Shown: positions 7,281-14,581 of the stretch, in pieces
How positions within the stretch are numbered: the first letter of the stretch is position 1
How the letters are laid out: each line of letters begins with the position of its first letter
IMG/VR virus record: IMGVR_UViG_3300009537_000109
Location: 1 to 30,891 of that record
Source of the DNA: a virus
Direction: 5' to 3' (one strand)
DNA: 30,891 nt
Position numbers and translations under genes: made by a program
Notes under the pieces: generated by a model
What the model was told of the DNA's origin: nothing
The model's input: the letters and a program-made list of their open reading frames with translations, nothing else
Databases searched by the model: none

Positions 7281-7825
7281 ATAAGACTTCAAACGCATGG
7301 GATCGCCCGGGTACCGGCGCGCAATTTGATTACATGCTGCCGAGTGAACGCGCGGCGATGACACCGCTCCTGGCGCATCGGATTGCCCAGTTTGGGATTT
7401 CCTTACCAAAGACACGCCCGGTTTTTGATCGGATTTTCGTCTATCCGCTAGAGGGTAAGGAGGAGACTGAAACCTTCGAGGGCACTAGTATCGTCAAGCC
7501 CACGAAGTCTAAAGACCTCTATAGCGCGAGCAAGGGCATCTTGGTCAAGGCTGGCCTCGGAGCACTGGATATCCTCTGGAGCCACGGCATCGAGATTGGA
7601 CATATCGTGCTAGTCGCAAGGCTGTCTCCATGGGAGCGGAAGTACGAGGGGAAAAAGAGCATTCACAAGGTGCAGGTGCTACGGGCTTCCGAGGTCGTGG
7701 GTTCCGATGACTTGGAAGACGACGTTATCGACGGGGCGATTAAATTTGAATTTAACGAAGACATGCGACTCGCCATTGCCGATCGCGAACGCATCGATCC
7801 AGAAGAAACCGACGAGGGGATTTAA
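7277..7825 (+). CDS. GroES-like (Cpn10-type) protein in head module
   Basis: This is a 182-residue, GTG-started protein. Residues about 49-145 follow the GroES order: DRIFVYPLE (51-59, cf. DRVIV), TSIVKP (70-75, cf. GGIVLP), KGILVKAG (86-93, cf. GEVLAVG), a GIEIGHIVLVA strand (104-114, cf. VGDIVIF), and KVQVLRASEVVGSDD (131-145, cf. EVLIMSESDILA). A helical N-terminal extension of about 47 residues and an acidic tail are not part of GroES. Phage co-chaperonins such as T4 gp31 help fold the capsid protein, and the position just before the scaffold suits that role. The assignment is from pattern only; a GroES-like beta-barrel used structurally is the alternative. Confidence 0.55.
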   Translation: MNKTSNAWDRPGTGAQFDYMLPSERAAMTPLLAHRIAQFGISLPKTRPVFDRIFVYPLEGKEETETFEGTSIVKPTKSKDLYSASKGILVKAGLGALDILWSHGIEIGHIVLVARLSPWERKYEGKKSIHKVQVLRASEVVGSDDLEDDVIDGAIKFEFNEDMRLAIADRERIDPEETDEGI

Positions 7826-7837
7826 AAAGGAGCCACC

Positions 7838-8722
7838 ATGCCAGCCGCAGCCGAAGAAGAGATTCAAGAGAAAGACGAATCCGTTAAATCGCCCGCCGAA
7901 TCGACCGGCCTGCAGGTCGATCTAAGCGAAGATGAAGACGAGACAGTTGATGGTGAAAACAATGCGCCTGCTTCCGGCGGTGAATCGAAAAAGGGACGAC
8001 GGCAGAGCTTCCGCAAGCTGCGTGACACGCTAGAGGGCGAGCGAACAGCACGGGCATCGCTGGAGCGTGAAATAGCCGAGCTGCGTGGGCGAGTTGACGG
8101 CATCCGCAGCCAGGTGCCTGCGCCGGTTCAACAAGCTCAGGAAACCGATCCGATAGATCAGGAGATTGACGGCCTCTGGGATCAGCAGCAGTTTATCCTG
8201 GGCCAGCTTCGCGCCGAGGGTATTCCCGACGCCCATGCAAATCGCCTGCAGGAACAGTGGAGAAAGCTAGACCGCAAGCGTCGAACACTGGAAATTAAAC
8301 AGGCGGTAGGTGGCGAGATTCAGCAGCCACCAAGCCAGCAGGATTATGAAAACCGCATGCTGGCAGCGGAGTTTCCCGAGGTATTCGGCGATTCTATCAG
8401 GCTGCAAGAGGCGAAGACCGAGCTAATGAAGCTCGTGCGTCAGGGTAAGCCGCTCAACATCATTACAGCTCGCGCGGCGGCACAGGCCGTGCAGGGACGC
8501 TATGTGCGGAAACCCGCGCCGCTGTCCGACTCTGACAGAGCCAAGCATGCGTCTGTGTCGGGCAGGGCCGGGGCGCAGGGTAGCGGAGACAAGTTCACGC
8601 CAAGCTCTGGCCAACTGAGGACAGCGCGTGCATTTACCTCGCACCTGGAGGGTATTTCAGACGAGGAGCGAGTGCGCATCTGGGCGAAGAAGGTCGGAAA
8701 AAAGAATAACCTGATCGGGTAA
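7838..8722 (+). CDS. Scaffolding-like protein
   Basis: This 294-residue protein starts at ATG 7838 behind AAAAAGGAG. The N-terminus is strongly acidic (LSEDEDETVDGE). A long charged coiled coil spans about residues 50-90 (LRDTLEGERTARASLEREIA), more helices follow, and the C-terminus is basic (ERVRIWAKKVGKKNNLIG). Acidic start, central coiled coil and a small basic C-terminal helix are the plan of podovirus scaffolds, whose C-terminus binds the capsid shell. Its location between portal and major capsid protein agrees. It is followed by an unusual 184-bp intergenic region. Confidence 0.75.
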   Translation: MPAAAEEEIQEKDESVKSPAESTGLQVDLSEDEDETVDGENNAPASGGESKKGRRQSFRKLRDTLEGERTARASLEREIAELRGRVDGIRSQVPAPVQQAQETDPIDQEIDGLWDQQQFILGQLRAEGIPDAHANRLQEQWRKLDRKRRTLEIKQAVGGEIQQPPSQQDYENRMLAAEFPEVFGDSIRLQEAKTELMKLVRQGKPLNIITARAAAQAVQGRYVRKPAPLSDSDRAKHASVSGRAGAQGSGDKFTPSSGQLRTARAFTSHLEGISDEERVRIWAKKVGKKNNLIG

Positions 8723-8723
8723 T

Positions 8724-8744
8724 GTCATACTTCTAGTATTGACA
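8724..8744. repeat. Imperfect hairpin after scaffold gene with embedded TTGACA
   Basis: TGTCATACT and AGTATTGACA pair as an imperfect stem two bases after the scaffold stop. There is no following T-run, so a classical terminator is unlikely. TTGACA at 8739-8744 matches a -35, but no acceptable -10 sits 16-18 bases on. Confidence 0.35.
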
Positions 8745-8776
8745 TCATTGGCATTTGTAGTGACAAGATAAAACAT

Positions 8777-8868
8777 CGCCCCGGTGAGGGCGTCTCCGCT
8801 ACTACGGTAGGTCCGGAGAGAATTCACCGGCCACCTCGCCCCGCTGTGTACGCCTTATAGTGCGCGGG
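8777..8868 (+). ncRNA. Candidate structured RNA in the scaffold/head gene gap
   Basis: The following can pair: CCGGTGA (8781-8787) with TCACCGG (8824-8830), TCTCCG (8793-8798) with CGGAGA (8814-8819), and CTAC (8799-8802) with GTAG (8807-8810) around a TACG tetraloop closed by C-G. GGGCG (8788-8792) can pair with CGCCC downstream (8837-8841, making a pseudoknot) or with the identical CGCCC upstream (8777-8781, a competing hairpin). CCCGC (8840-8844) can also pair with GCGGG (8864-8868). The rest of the 8723-8906 gap holds no open frame that I can support, and GGAG at 8895 serves the next gene. Type and function are unknown. Confidence 0.45.
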
Positions 8869-8906
8869 CTCGGGTCAAACCAGGCGGAATCAACGGAGTT
8901 CTGCTG

Positions 8907-9335
8907 ATGGCGCGTAAACGCGTTGATCCGAAGTCTACGGCGGCCGATGGGCGACGTAACTATGAGGGCGTTAAAAACGCCGACCCGACCCGCGAATACA
9001 TCTGGGCGAACCCTAATGATGAGATGACGGGCGTTCCGTCATACGAGGGGCGCGGATTCGAGATCGAGCTACGGCGACCGGATGGTCCCGTCGCCGCGAT
9101 TGGTAAGACCCCTGGAGAGGGGCAGCCGATTATGTCTCTTGGCCAGGTGTTGATGTCGCGTCCTCGCGAAGAGGCGGATATTGAGCATCAGGCGGGTCAG
9201 TTGCTTGCTGATGCACTGGACAGACGAATTTTGAAAGATGGCAACATCGAGGATGGGCTGAGAGGCCAGGGCTTTCGGCTGGGCGTCGACCAGCGGGAAA
9301 CGAGTAAACCATTTGTGGAACTTGAAGGAGTGTAA
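8907..9335 (+). CDS. Conserved-looking phage head protein of unknown role
   Basis: This 142-residue protein starts at ATG 8907, with GGAG 8 bases upstream. It has a basic N-terminus (MARKRVDPKS), then EYIWANPNDEMTGVPSYEGR, a strand pair and a helical C-terminal part (REEADIEHQAGQLLADALDR). The WANPNDEMTGV...YEGRGFE segment looks like small phage proteins found between scaffold and capsid genes, which link residues of the pre-capsid locus. I infer only that it is a structural or assembly protein. The next gene starts two bases after its stop. Confidence 0.7.
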   Translation: MARKRVDPKSTAADGRRNYEGVKNADPTREYIWANPNDEMTGVPSYEGRGFEIELRRPDGPVAAIGKTPGEGQPIMSLGQVLMSRPREEADIEHQAGQLLADALDRRILKDGNIEDGLRGQGFRLGVDQRETSKPFVELEGV

Positions 9336-9337
9336 CC

Positions 9338-9943
9338 ATGGCCAACCGTCTATATAGCGGGGCGCGCTGGAAGGGGAGCTTTGTCGCCCCGGCATGCGTG
9401 ACTCCTCCGATCGAGATCCTTCCCATTGCCGATAACTATGGGACAGCCATTTACATTGGCGATTTCGTGAAGCTGGCATCGACCGGCTACATTCAGGCCG
9501 CGTCGGCCGGTGACACTATTTATGGTGTATTCGCTGGGTGCGACCAGTATTTCGATGGCACCGCCATTCGGAAGGGCGGCAAATATCCCGCCTCACAGGT
9601 GTATGGCACCAATTTTGAGCGTCAGACCAAGGCGCGGATTATCCCGGCATTCGGTCAGATTTTCGAATTAGACACCGACGACACGGCGGCCTCTTATGAC
9701 AGCTATGCCGAGTTCTTGGCGTTTATCGGAGAAAATTGCGAGTGGATAGCGGGCACTGCCATTGATGACACGTCGGGCACCTTGCTAGACATTTCCACGC
9801 ACGCAACTACCAACACGCTGAGCCTGCACTTGCGCGGTATCTCAAACGCTGTTGACCATGACTTCGCGGCGAAGGGCGTAAAGTTGCTCTGCACCGTTAA
9901 CCTGCTCCAACAGCCGACTGCCGGATCCACGACTGGAATCTAA
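9338..9943 (+). CDS. Probable head decoration or minor capsid protein
   Basis: This 201-residue beta-rich protein starts at ATG 9338 behind AAGGAG. Strand-rich stretches (AIYIGDFVKLASTGYIQAAS, IYGVFAGCDQYF, ARIIPAFGQIFELDTDD) and a Gly/Ser/Thr composition resemble capsid decoration or stabilisation proteins. It lies immediately upstream of the major capsid gene, the usual place for a decoration protein. No signal peptide or membrane segment is present. The specific family is not recognised. Confidence 0.65.
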   Translation: MANRLYSGARWKGSFVAPACVTPPIEILPIADNYGTAIYIGDFVKLASTGYIQAASAGDTIYGVFAGCDQYFDGTAIRKGGKYPASQVYGTNFERQTKARIIPAFGQIFELDTDDTAASYDSYAEFLAFIGENCEWIAGTAIDDTSGTLLDISTHATTNTLSLHLRGISNAVDHDFAAKGVKLLCTVNLLQQPTAGSTTGI

Positions 9944-9955
9944 GGAGTAATCGCC

Positions 9956-10861
9956 ATGAGTACGGTAACTACATCGATTGCGTTTTCGACCCTAAAGGCG
10001 ACCTTGGACGAGATCGTCACCGACGACAGCGACGGCTACGAGAAAAAGGCCGTCTACAAAAAGTATATGAAGGTCGAGGGCATGGAAGACAACTATGTCG
10101 ACGATCTGTCGAATGGCGGCCCGGGCCTCGCGACGGAAAAATCAGAGGGCCAGGCTCTCGACGTTTTGAGCCTGTCGAACGGATATCAGACTCGTTACAC
10201 CGCTCGAAAATTCGGCCTCATCATGGGAATCACCGAAGAGCTGGATGACGACGGGAAATATAACGATAAATATATCGATGCTTCCCGGCGAATGAAACGG
10301 GCGCTATTCAAAACTATGGACGTTGACTGCGCCCAAATCTTCAACCGTGCGGCTAACGCTGCATATGTCGGCGGCGACGGGCTGTCACTGGCAAACTCAG
10401 CCCACACCATCCCAGGTGGAGGCACGTTTTCCAACACGCTTGCGACGGCGTTTTCTCCGTCCCGCGCTGCCGTGATCGTGATGACCCAGAACATCATGCT
10501 GCTACCAGGCTGGGATGGCGTTACTGAGGGATACATGCCAACGGCGGTTATTCACCCAGTGTCGCAGTGGGGCGCATGGAAGGGCATCCTCGGGAGCGAC
10601 AAGGTTCCCGAGTCTGGCAATAACGAGATGAACGTTGCTGCTGACATGAACCTCAAGCAATGCCCGGTGCCGTTCTGGAGCGCCAGCACGACTAACTGGG
10701 GGATGCTTACAGACGCGGCCCGCCTTAAGCTGAAGGTCCGCAAGAAGCCCAAGAGCCGCACCTGGTATGACGAGCCTACCGAGGTTATTTATCACGGAAC
10801 GAGCTCCCGGTGGGCGCGCGGCTGGAGCGATCCACGGGCTTACTATCACTCTAACGCCTAA
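9956..10861 (+). CDS. Major capsid protein (HK97-fold candidate)
   Basis: This 301-residue protein follows the scaffold and decoration genes and has a strong AAGGAG before ATG 9956. An N-terminal helical arm (TLKATLDEIVTDDSDGYEKK) is followed by an acidic extended loop region, a long helix (YIDASRRMKRALFKTMDVDC), a GDGLSLANSAHTIPGG turn common in capsid proteins, and a C-terminal beta/alpha domain ending WSDPRAYYHSN. The DGLSLAN-HP/T pattern is typical of HK97-like capsid proteins. The length is on the small side for podoviruses. Confidence 0.85.
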   Translation: MSTVTTSIAFSTLKATLDEIVTDDSDGYEKKAVYKKYMKVEGMEDNYVDDLSNGGPGLATEKSEGQALDVLSLSNGYQTRYTARKFGLIMGITEELDDDGKYNDKYIDASRRMKRALFKTMDVDCAQIFNRAANAAYVGGDGLSLANSAHTIPGGGTFSNTLATAFSPSRAAVIVMTQNIMLLPGWDGVTEGYMPTAVIHPVSQWGAWKGILGSDKVPESGNNEMNVAADMNLKQCPVPFWSASTTNWGMLTDAARLKLKVRKKPKSRTWYDEPTEVIYHGTSSRWARGWSDPRAYYHSNA

Positions 10862-10877
10862 CGGGAGGGACTGACCA

Positions 10878-11822
10878 ATGTACGGTACTTTCAACTTCCC
10901 GCACTTGCCGCACCAGGCATACACGGCCGGGGTTCGCCTTGGGCCGATGACAGTGGTTCCCGGTGGGGCGAATGTTCACTATCTGCGTTCAACCGGAGCT
11001 GCTGACTTCGATCCGCCGGAACTGGCGGGCCGCATTCATACAACTCTCAATGCGGCGTGTGGCCAGTGCCGCTCGGGGCGTGGTGACACCATCATCGCAT
11101 TGGAAGGACACGCCGAGAACATCGCCAGTGCTGATCAGATATCTAATCTCGTCGCCGGCACTCAAATTATTGGGCGCGGATATGGGACCATGCGACCTAC
11201 GTTCACATGGACGACGGCAACATCTACGTTTCTGCTCGATGTGGCCAACACGTCGATCGAGAACTGCGTGTTGAACATGGATCCTGGGACCGGAACGACA
11301 AATGTAGCGGCTCCGATCACGATCTCGGCCGCCGGCTGCCGGATTATCGGCAACACGATCCGAATGGGAACCGATTCAAACAGCAAGGTCACCATTGGGA
11401 TCACGACCACCGCCGGTGCTGATGATTGCGAGATTTCAGGCAATCATATTTACGGAGCGACGGCGGCCGAGGCGACTACGTTTATTGAGCTTGTCGGGGC
11501 CGATCGTCTCAAGATGATTGGTAACTACATCGCCGGAGCTACGTCCTCGACTGGCGTTGGAATTGTTCGGCACGCCAATACGGCCAGTCTGGACATTTTC
11601 TTGGCATTCAACACGTATATTAATCGCAAGGCATCGTCGACGTGCGCCGTGACAGGGCTTGCAGCCGTGAGTGGTGTAAGCATCCGGGAAAACTTCCATT
11701 ACCTGGACGACTCATCAAAGACAATGTGGCTCACCTCGCCCGGGATCATGGCGTTTTTCGAGGCGTTTGTTGTGAATCTCGCGGGCGAAAACGCGGTAAT
11801 TGCGACCACCGTTTCGACCTAA
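10878..11822 (+). CDS. Beta-helix-like virion protein, paralogue 1
   Basis: This is a 314-residue protein, ATG 10878 behind GGGAGGG. After about 55 residues, short alternating strands with Asn/Gly turns (FLLDVANTSIENCVLNMDPG, AGCRIIGNTIRMG, CEISGNHIYG, KMIGNYIAG, LAFNTYINR) indicate a right-handed parallel beta-helix. It shares long colinear similarity with the next gene (AENIASADQISNLVAGT against AENVASADQMSNLVAGT) and the same C-terminus in Val-Ser-Thr. Its location right after the capsid gene suggests a capsid-surface fibre or decoration spike, possibly binding host or environmental polysaccharide. An enzymatic role cannot be excluded. Confidence 0.7.
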   Translation: MYGTFNFPHLPHQAYTAGVRLGPMTVVPGGANVHYLRSTGAADFDPPELAGRIHTTLNAACGQCRSGRGDTIIALEGHAENIASADQISNLVAGTQIIGRGYGTMRPTFTWTTATSTFLLDVANTSIENCVLNMDPGTGTTNVAAPITISAAGCRIIGNTIRMGTDSNSKVTIGITTTAGADDCEISGNHIYGATAAEATTFIELVGADRLKMIGNYIAGATSSTGVGIVRHANTASLDIFLAFNTYINRKASSTCAVTGLAAVSGVSIRENFHYLDDSSKTMWLTSPGIMAFFEAFVVNLAGENAVIATTVST

Positions 11823-11834
11823 GGAGCTGGACAC

Positions 11835-12776
11835 ATGGCATACGATGAGCTCTCAACGATATCGGCCTCGGACGCCGACGGCATACAGACCGATTTCGGC
11901 ACACTGCTAAACCCAGCGGGTCGAGCGTTCTATGTTCACCACACGGCGGGTGGTCGACCCCATGATCCCCCTGGAATCAGGAACCGTACATTTAGCACTC
12001 TTAACGATGCACTTAGACAATGCGCATCGGGCAATGGTGACACGGTGTTCCTGCTGCCGGGTTATGCGGAGAACGTCGCCAGCGCTGATCAGATGTCAAA
12101 CCTGGTCGCAGGGACAAATATCGTCGGCCTTGGAGCAGGGAACAATCGAGGAACGCTTACATGGACCTCGGCAACATCCTCGTTTTTGTTGGACGTGGCG
12201 AATGTCTCGATAAAAAACGTGATCCTGAATATGGACCCAGGGACTGGGACGACCACGGTAGCCGCGCCGATGACCATATCGGCGGCGGGGTGTTCGCTGG
12301 TCAACTGCAAGGTACGGACCGCGACCGACGCCAACAGTCTAACTACGGTGCCGTTGCTACTTACCGATGCGGCAGACGACTGCTCTCTTGTTAATTGTCG
12401 CTTTTTTGGGGCAACTGCCGGGGAGTGTACGACTCAGGTGGACATTGCCGGTGCCGATAATCTGCTGATCCAGGATTGCGTTTTTCACGCGGCGACCTCT
12501 TTGACTACGGTTGGCACCGTGCGCTTCAAGGCAACGGCGGCGACTAATATTTGTCTTCGTCGAAACGTATACATCAACAAGAAAGCCAGCAGCGCATGCG
12601 CCGTTACGGGCGTGGCCAGCGTGACCGGCTCATCGTATGACGAGCTGTTCTGCTACCTGGACAACACATCGACTACAATGTGGGTTACAAGCCCCGGGTT
12701 GATGCACTTCTTTAACCCGAGGACCAGCAACCTCGCGGGCGAGGCGGGCATGTTGTCGACGGTTGTTTCAACCTAA
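11835..12776 (+). CDS. Beta-helix-like virion protein, paralogue 2
   Basis: This is a 313-residue protein, ATG 11835 behind AAGGAG, and a clear tandem paralogue of the preceding gene. Conserved blocks include NPAGR/YVHH at the start, the AENVASADQ block, LLDVANVSIKNVILNMDPGT, MTISAAGCSLVNC, a Tyr-Ile-Asn/Lys-Ala-Ser-Ser block and MWVTSPGLMHFF. The N-terminal 30 residues differ from paralogue 1, so attachment specificity may differ. The beta-helix inference is from the strand-turn repeat. A stable hairpin follows the gene. Confidence 0.7.
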   Translation: MAYDELSTISASDADGIQTDFGTLLNPAGRAFYVHHTAGGRPHDPPGIRNRTFSTLNDALRQCASGNGDTVFLLPGYAENVASADQMSNLVAGTNIVGLGAGNNRGTLTWTSATSSFLLDVANVSIKNVILNMDPGTGTTTVAAPMTISAAGCSLVNCKVRTATDANSLTTVPLLLTDAADDCSLVNCRFFGATAGECTTQVDIAGADNLLIQDCVFHAATSLTTVGTVRFKATAATNICLRRNVYINKKASSACAVTGVASVTGSSYDELFCYLDNTSTTMWVTSPGLMHFFNPRTSNLAGEAGMLSTVVST

Positions 12777-12781
12777 TCTTA

Positions 12782-12809
12782 GGCCGGGTTAGCCTTGGCT
12801 GGCCCGGCC
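12782..12809 (+). terminator. Strong 12-bp RNA hairpin without U-tract
   Basis: GGCCGGGTTAGC (12782-12793), loop CTTG (12794-12797) and GCTGGCCCGGCC (12798-12809) form a fully paired 12-bp stem with two G-U wobbles. It starts five bases after a stop codon and sits before the third beta-helix-like gene. No run of T follows, so it is not a classical intrinsic terminator. It may stabilise the 3' end of the capsid-module mRNA, partially terminate, or mark RNA processing. Confidence 0.5.
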
Positions 12810-12831
12810 AGGATTTCACCGGAGGTTCACC

Positions 12832-13665
12832 TTGGCGTCGCCGCAAATTTACCAAACAGGGATCGGCGGGACGACCGGCGTAGCCCTAACTACCAGTGCC
12901 CCGCTCTATATGAGCGGAAACATTTGGTATGTTTCCTCAACCGCAACAGGGGCGGGCGATGCAGCGGCGCCTCGCGGGAAAGAGCGCATCCGACCGCTGG
13001 CCACACTGGCACAGGCGATCACTAACGCAGCGGCCAATGACATCATCGTCTGCCTTGCGTCGCACGCCGAAACGCTAACCGCGACTCAGGCCATTTCCAC
13101 CGCTGGGCTCACAATCATCGGAGAGGGCTCCGGTTCTTCGCGGCCTAACTTCACACGCAATATCGCCGGCAATGGTCAGCTTTTCGATATCACCGGGGCT
13201 AAGGTGGTGCTCAATAACCTGTATTTCCCCGCCACCGTGACCACGGCGTCAACCGGGGCGATGGTGCGAACTGCCGGAGCGGGTACAGAGATCATAAATT
13301 GCTATTTTAATGCATCCACGCTGGACGACGGCGCAAGCGTCGAGACGATCACAGGTGCGAGCAGCGTTCGGATAATCAACACCACGTTCATCTCCACCGC
13401 AACGCTTCCCAGCGATCAGCCTGGGAGTGCAATTACCATCACCAATGCACTAACCGATCTGGAGATGGATACGGTCACCATTAGCGGCGGAACCAGCGGA
13501 TGGGCTAATCCTTATGCATTTGTGGGCACGGGGGCAGTAACCCGCCTCCGAGGATCGCAGGTCCACCTGCTGCTTGACTCTGACGTAATCTTGGCGACGG
13601 GTACCACCGGATACATCAACCTAGGAAACACCAGTGGCTCGGCGCGGGTGGTGTGGACGGCATGA
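12832..13665 (+). CDS. Beta-helix-like virion protein, diverged paralogue 3
   Basis: The TTG start at 12832 follows GGAGG at normal distance, giving 277 residues. The layout repeats that of the two genes before it: a short N-terminal part with WYVSSTATGAGDAAAPRG, then NDIIVCLASHAETLTATQAI (matching GDTIIALEGHAENIASADQ of paralogue 1), TIIGEGSGSSRPNFT (matching IIGRGYGTMRPTFT) and further strand-turn units (ITGAKVVLNNLYFP, TEIINCYFN, VRIINTTFI). The similarity is remote but in order. It is probably a third surface beta-helix protein. It ends in an ATGA overlap with the zinc-ribbon gene. Confidence 0.65.
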   Translation: MASPQIYQTGIGGTTGVALTTSAPLYMSGNIWYVSSTATGAGDAAAPRGKERIRPLATLAQAITNAAANDIIVCLASHAETLTATQAISTAGLTIIGEGSGSSRPNFTRNIAGNGQLFDITGAKVVLNNLYFPATVTTASTGAMVRTAGAGTEIINCYFNASTLDDGASVETITGASSVRIINTTFISTATLPSDQPGSAITITNALTDLEMDTVTISGGTSGWANPYAFVGTGAVTRLRGSQVHLLLDSDVILATGTTGYINLGNTSGSARVVWTA

Positions 13666-13892
13666 GTCGGTCTATTCCGCGCAACTATTACGGCGAAGCG
13701 CCACCGGGAGAGCGGCAGGTAGATTGCGACTATTGCGGTATCAAGTGGTATCGCTCGGAATTGCGTCGAGACGCGTCCGGGCTTCTCACTTGTCCTGATG
13801 AGGGCGATGGGCGAGATACGGTTACACTGGACCGGCTAAACACTCAAAGCGCAGCGCGAGCGCATCGCAAGCGGCCGGGAGGGTTCGACTGA
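13662..13892 (+). CDS. Small zinc-ribbon-like phage protein
   Basis: ATG 13662 overlaps the preceding stop (ATGA), giving 76 residues; an in-frame GTG lies at 13653. The motif CDYCGIKWYRSELRRDASGL followed by LTCPDE matches small phage zinc-ribbon proteins that normally read CDRCG...SELR....G..VC..C. Here the last cysteine of the second pair is missing (CPDE), so the metal site may be incomplete or use Asp/Glu. The C-terminus is basic. Such proteins are common between capsid and head-completion genes, and their role is unknown. Confidence 0.7.
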   Translation: MSRSIPRNYYGEAPPGERQVDCDYCGIKWYRSELRRDASGLLTCPDEGDGRDTVTLDRLNTQSAARAHRKRPGGFD

Positions 13893-14581
13893 TGACGGTT
13901 AGCGCAACATCTGCCTTTGAGCTGACAGTGGCTCAGATTATCCGTCGGTCGTTTCAAATCGCCGGGTTGCTGGAGGCATCGCAGGAACCGCGCGACGATG
14001 ACGCCTTGCTGGCGCGTGACCTGCTTAACGTCGAGCTCGACGAATTGCAGGCCGAGGGCATCTTGACCGGGACCGTGGAGTTTTCCACCAAGAGCCTTTC
14101 TGATGGCACGGCGTCTTACACGCTAGATGCCGATGCGATTGATGTATTCGTAGGTCCTGACAACGTGTGCGGAACTATCTTGCAGGCGTCAGGGACAACC
14201 GAAAGGCGGGTGGCGTTTATTAGTCGTCACGAGTACGCCTCAAAGGTGGACAAAACACTAAAATCGGTTCCGACACAGGTCTACATCGAGCGTCTGGCGT
14301 CAGTGAAGGCGTATTTTTGGCCGGCTCCTGACGCATCGATGACCTTCAAATATCAGAAGGTTCGACTAGCTCGCGATACCAATCCAACTAGCTCTACGCC
14401 GGATACGACCAGGCGGCGTCAGAAAGCGCTTATCTGGGCACTGGCCTACGACCTGTCGATGGCCAAGTCTAAGGGACTAGATCGCTGTCGGGAACTAAAG
14501 GGCGAGCGTGACCGATTAAAATTCATTGCCAAGGGGGATGACGTAGAGCGAGGCCACGGCCAGTTCTACGTTTCATACTAA
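13892..14581 (+). CDS. Head completion protein, P22 gp4-like
   Basis: This 229-residue protein starts at ATG 13892, overlapping the previous TGA. Helical N-terminal segments (LTVAQIIRRSFQIAGLLEAS, LARDLLNVELDELQAEGI), a beta middle (ATVEFSTKSL-like strand and YTLDADAIDVFVG), FISRHEYASKVDKTLKSVPT, VYIERLASVKAYFWPAPD, and a C-terminal helix (ALIWALAYDLSMAKS) match the plan of the P22 gp4 tail-accessory family. Those proteins bind under the portal and seal the packaged head. The order here (gp4-like, tailspike, gp10-like) keeps the P22 head-completion module together, with the spike gene inserted. Confidence 0.75.
   Translation: MTVSATSAFELTVAQIIRRSFQIAGLLEASQEPRDDDALLARDLLNVELDELQAEGILTGTVEFSTKSLSDGTASYTLDADAIDVFVGPDNVCGTILQASGTTERRVAFISRHEYASKVDKTLKSVPTQVYIERLASVKAYFWPAPDASMTFKYQKVRLARDTNPTSSTPDTTRRRQKALIWALAYDLSMAKSKGLDRCRELKGERDRLKFIAKGDDVERGHGQFYVSY

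Noticed and set aside
8739-8772. Sigma70 promoter starting with TTGACA after the scaffold gene
   Set aside because: The best -10 (GATAAA at 8767-8772) is 22 bases away, too far for a normal promoter.
8777-8868. Assignment of the 8.8-kb fold to an HDV-like ribozyme
   Set aside because: The strand order (P1, P2, P3, P1', P2') resembles HDV, but P4 is absent, P1 does not start with G, P3 is separated from P1' by four bases, and the catalytic J4/2 sequence is not recognisable. Only a generic pseudoknot is claimed.
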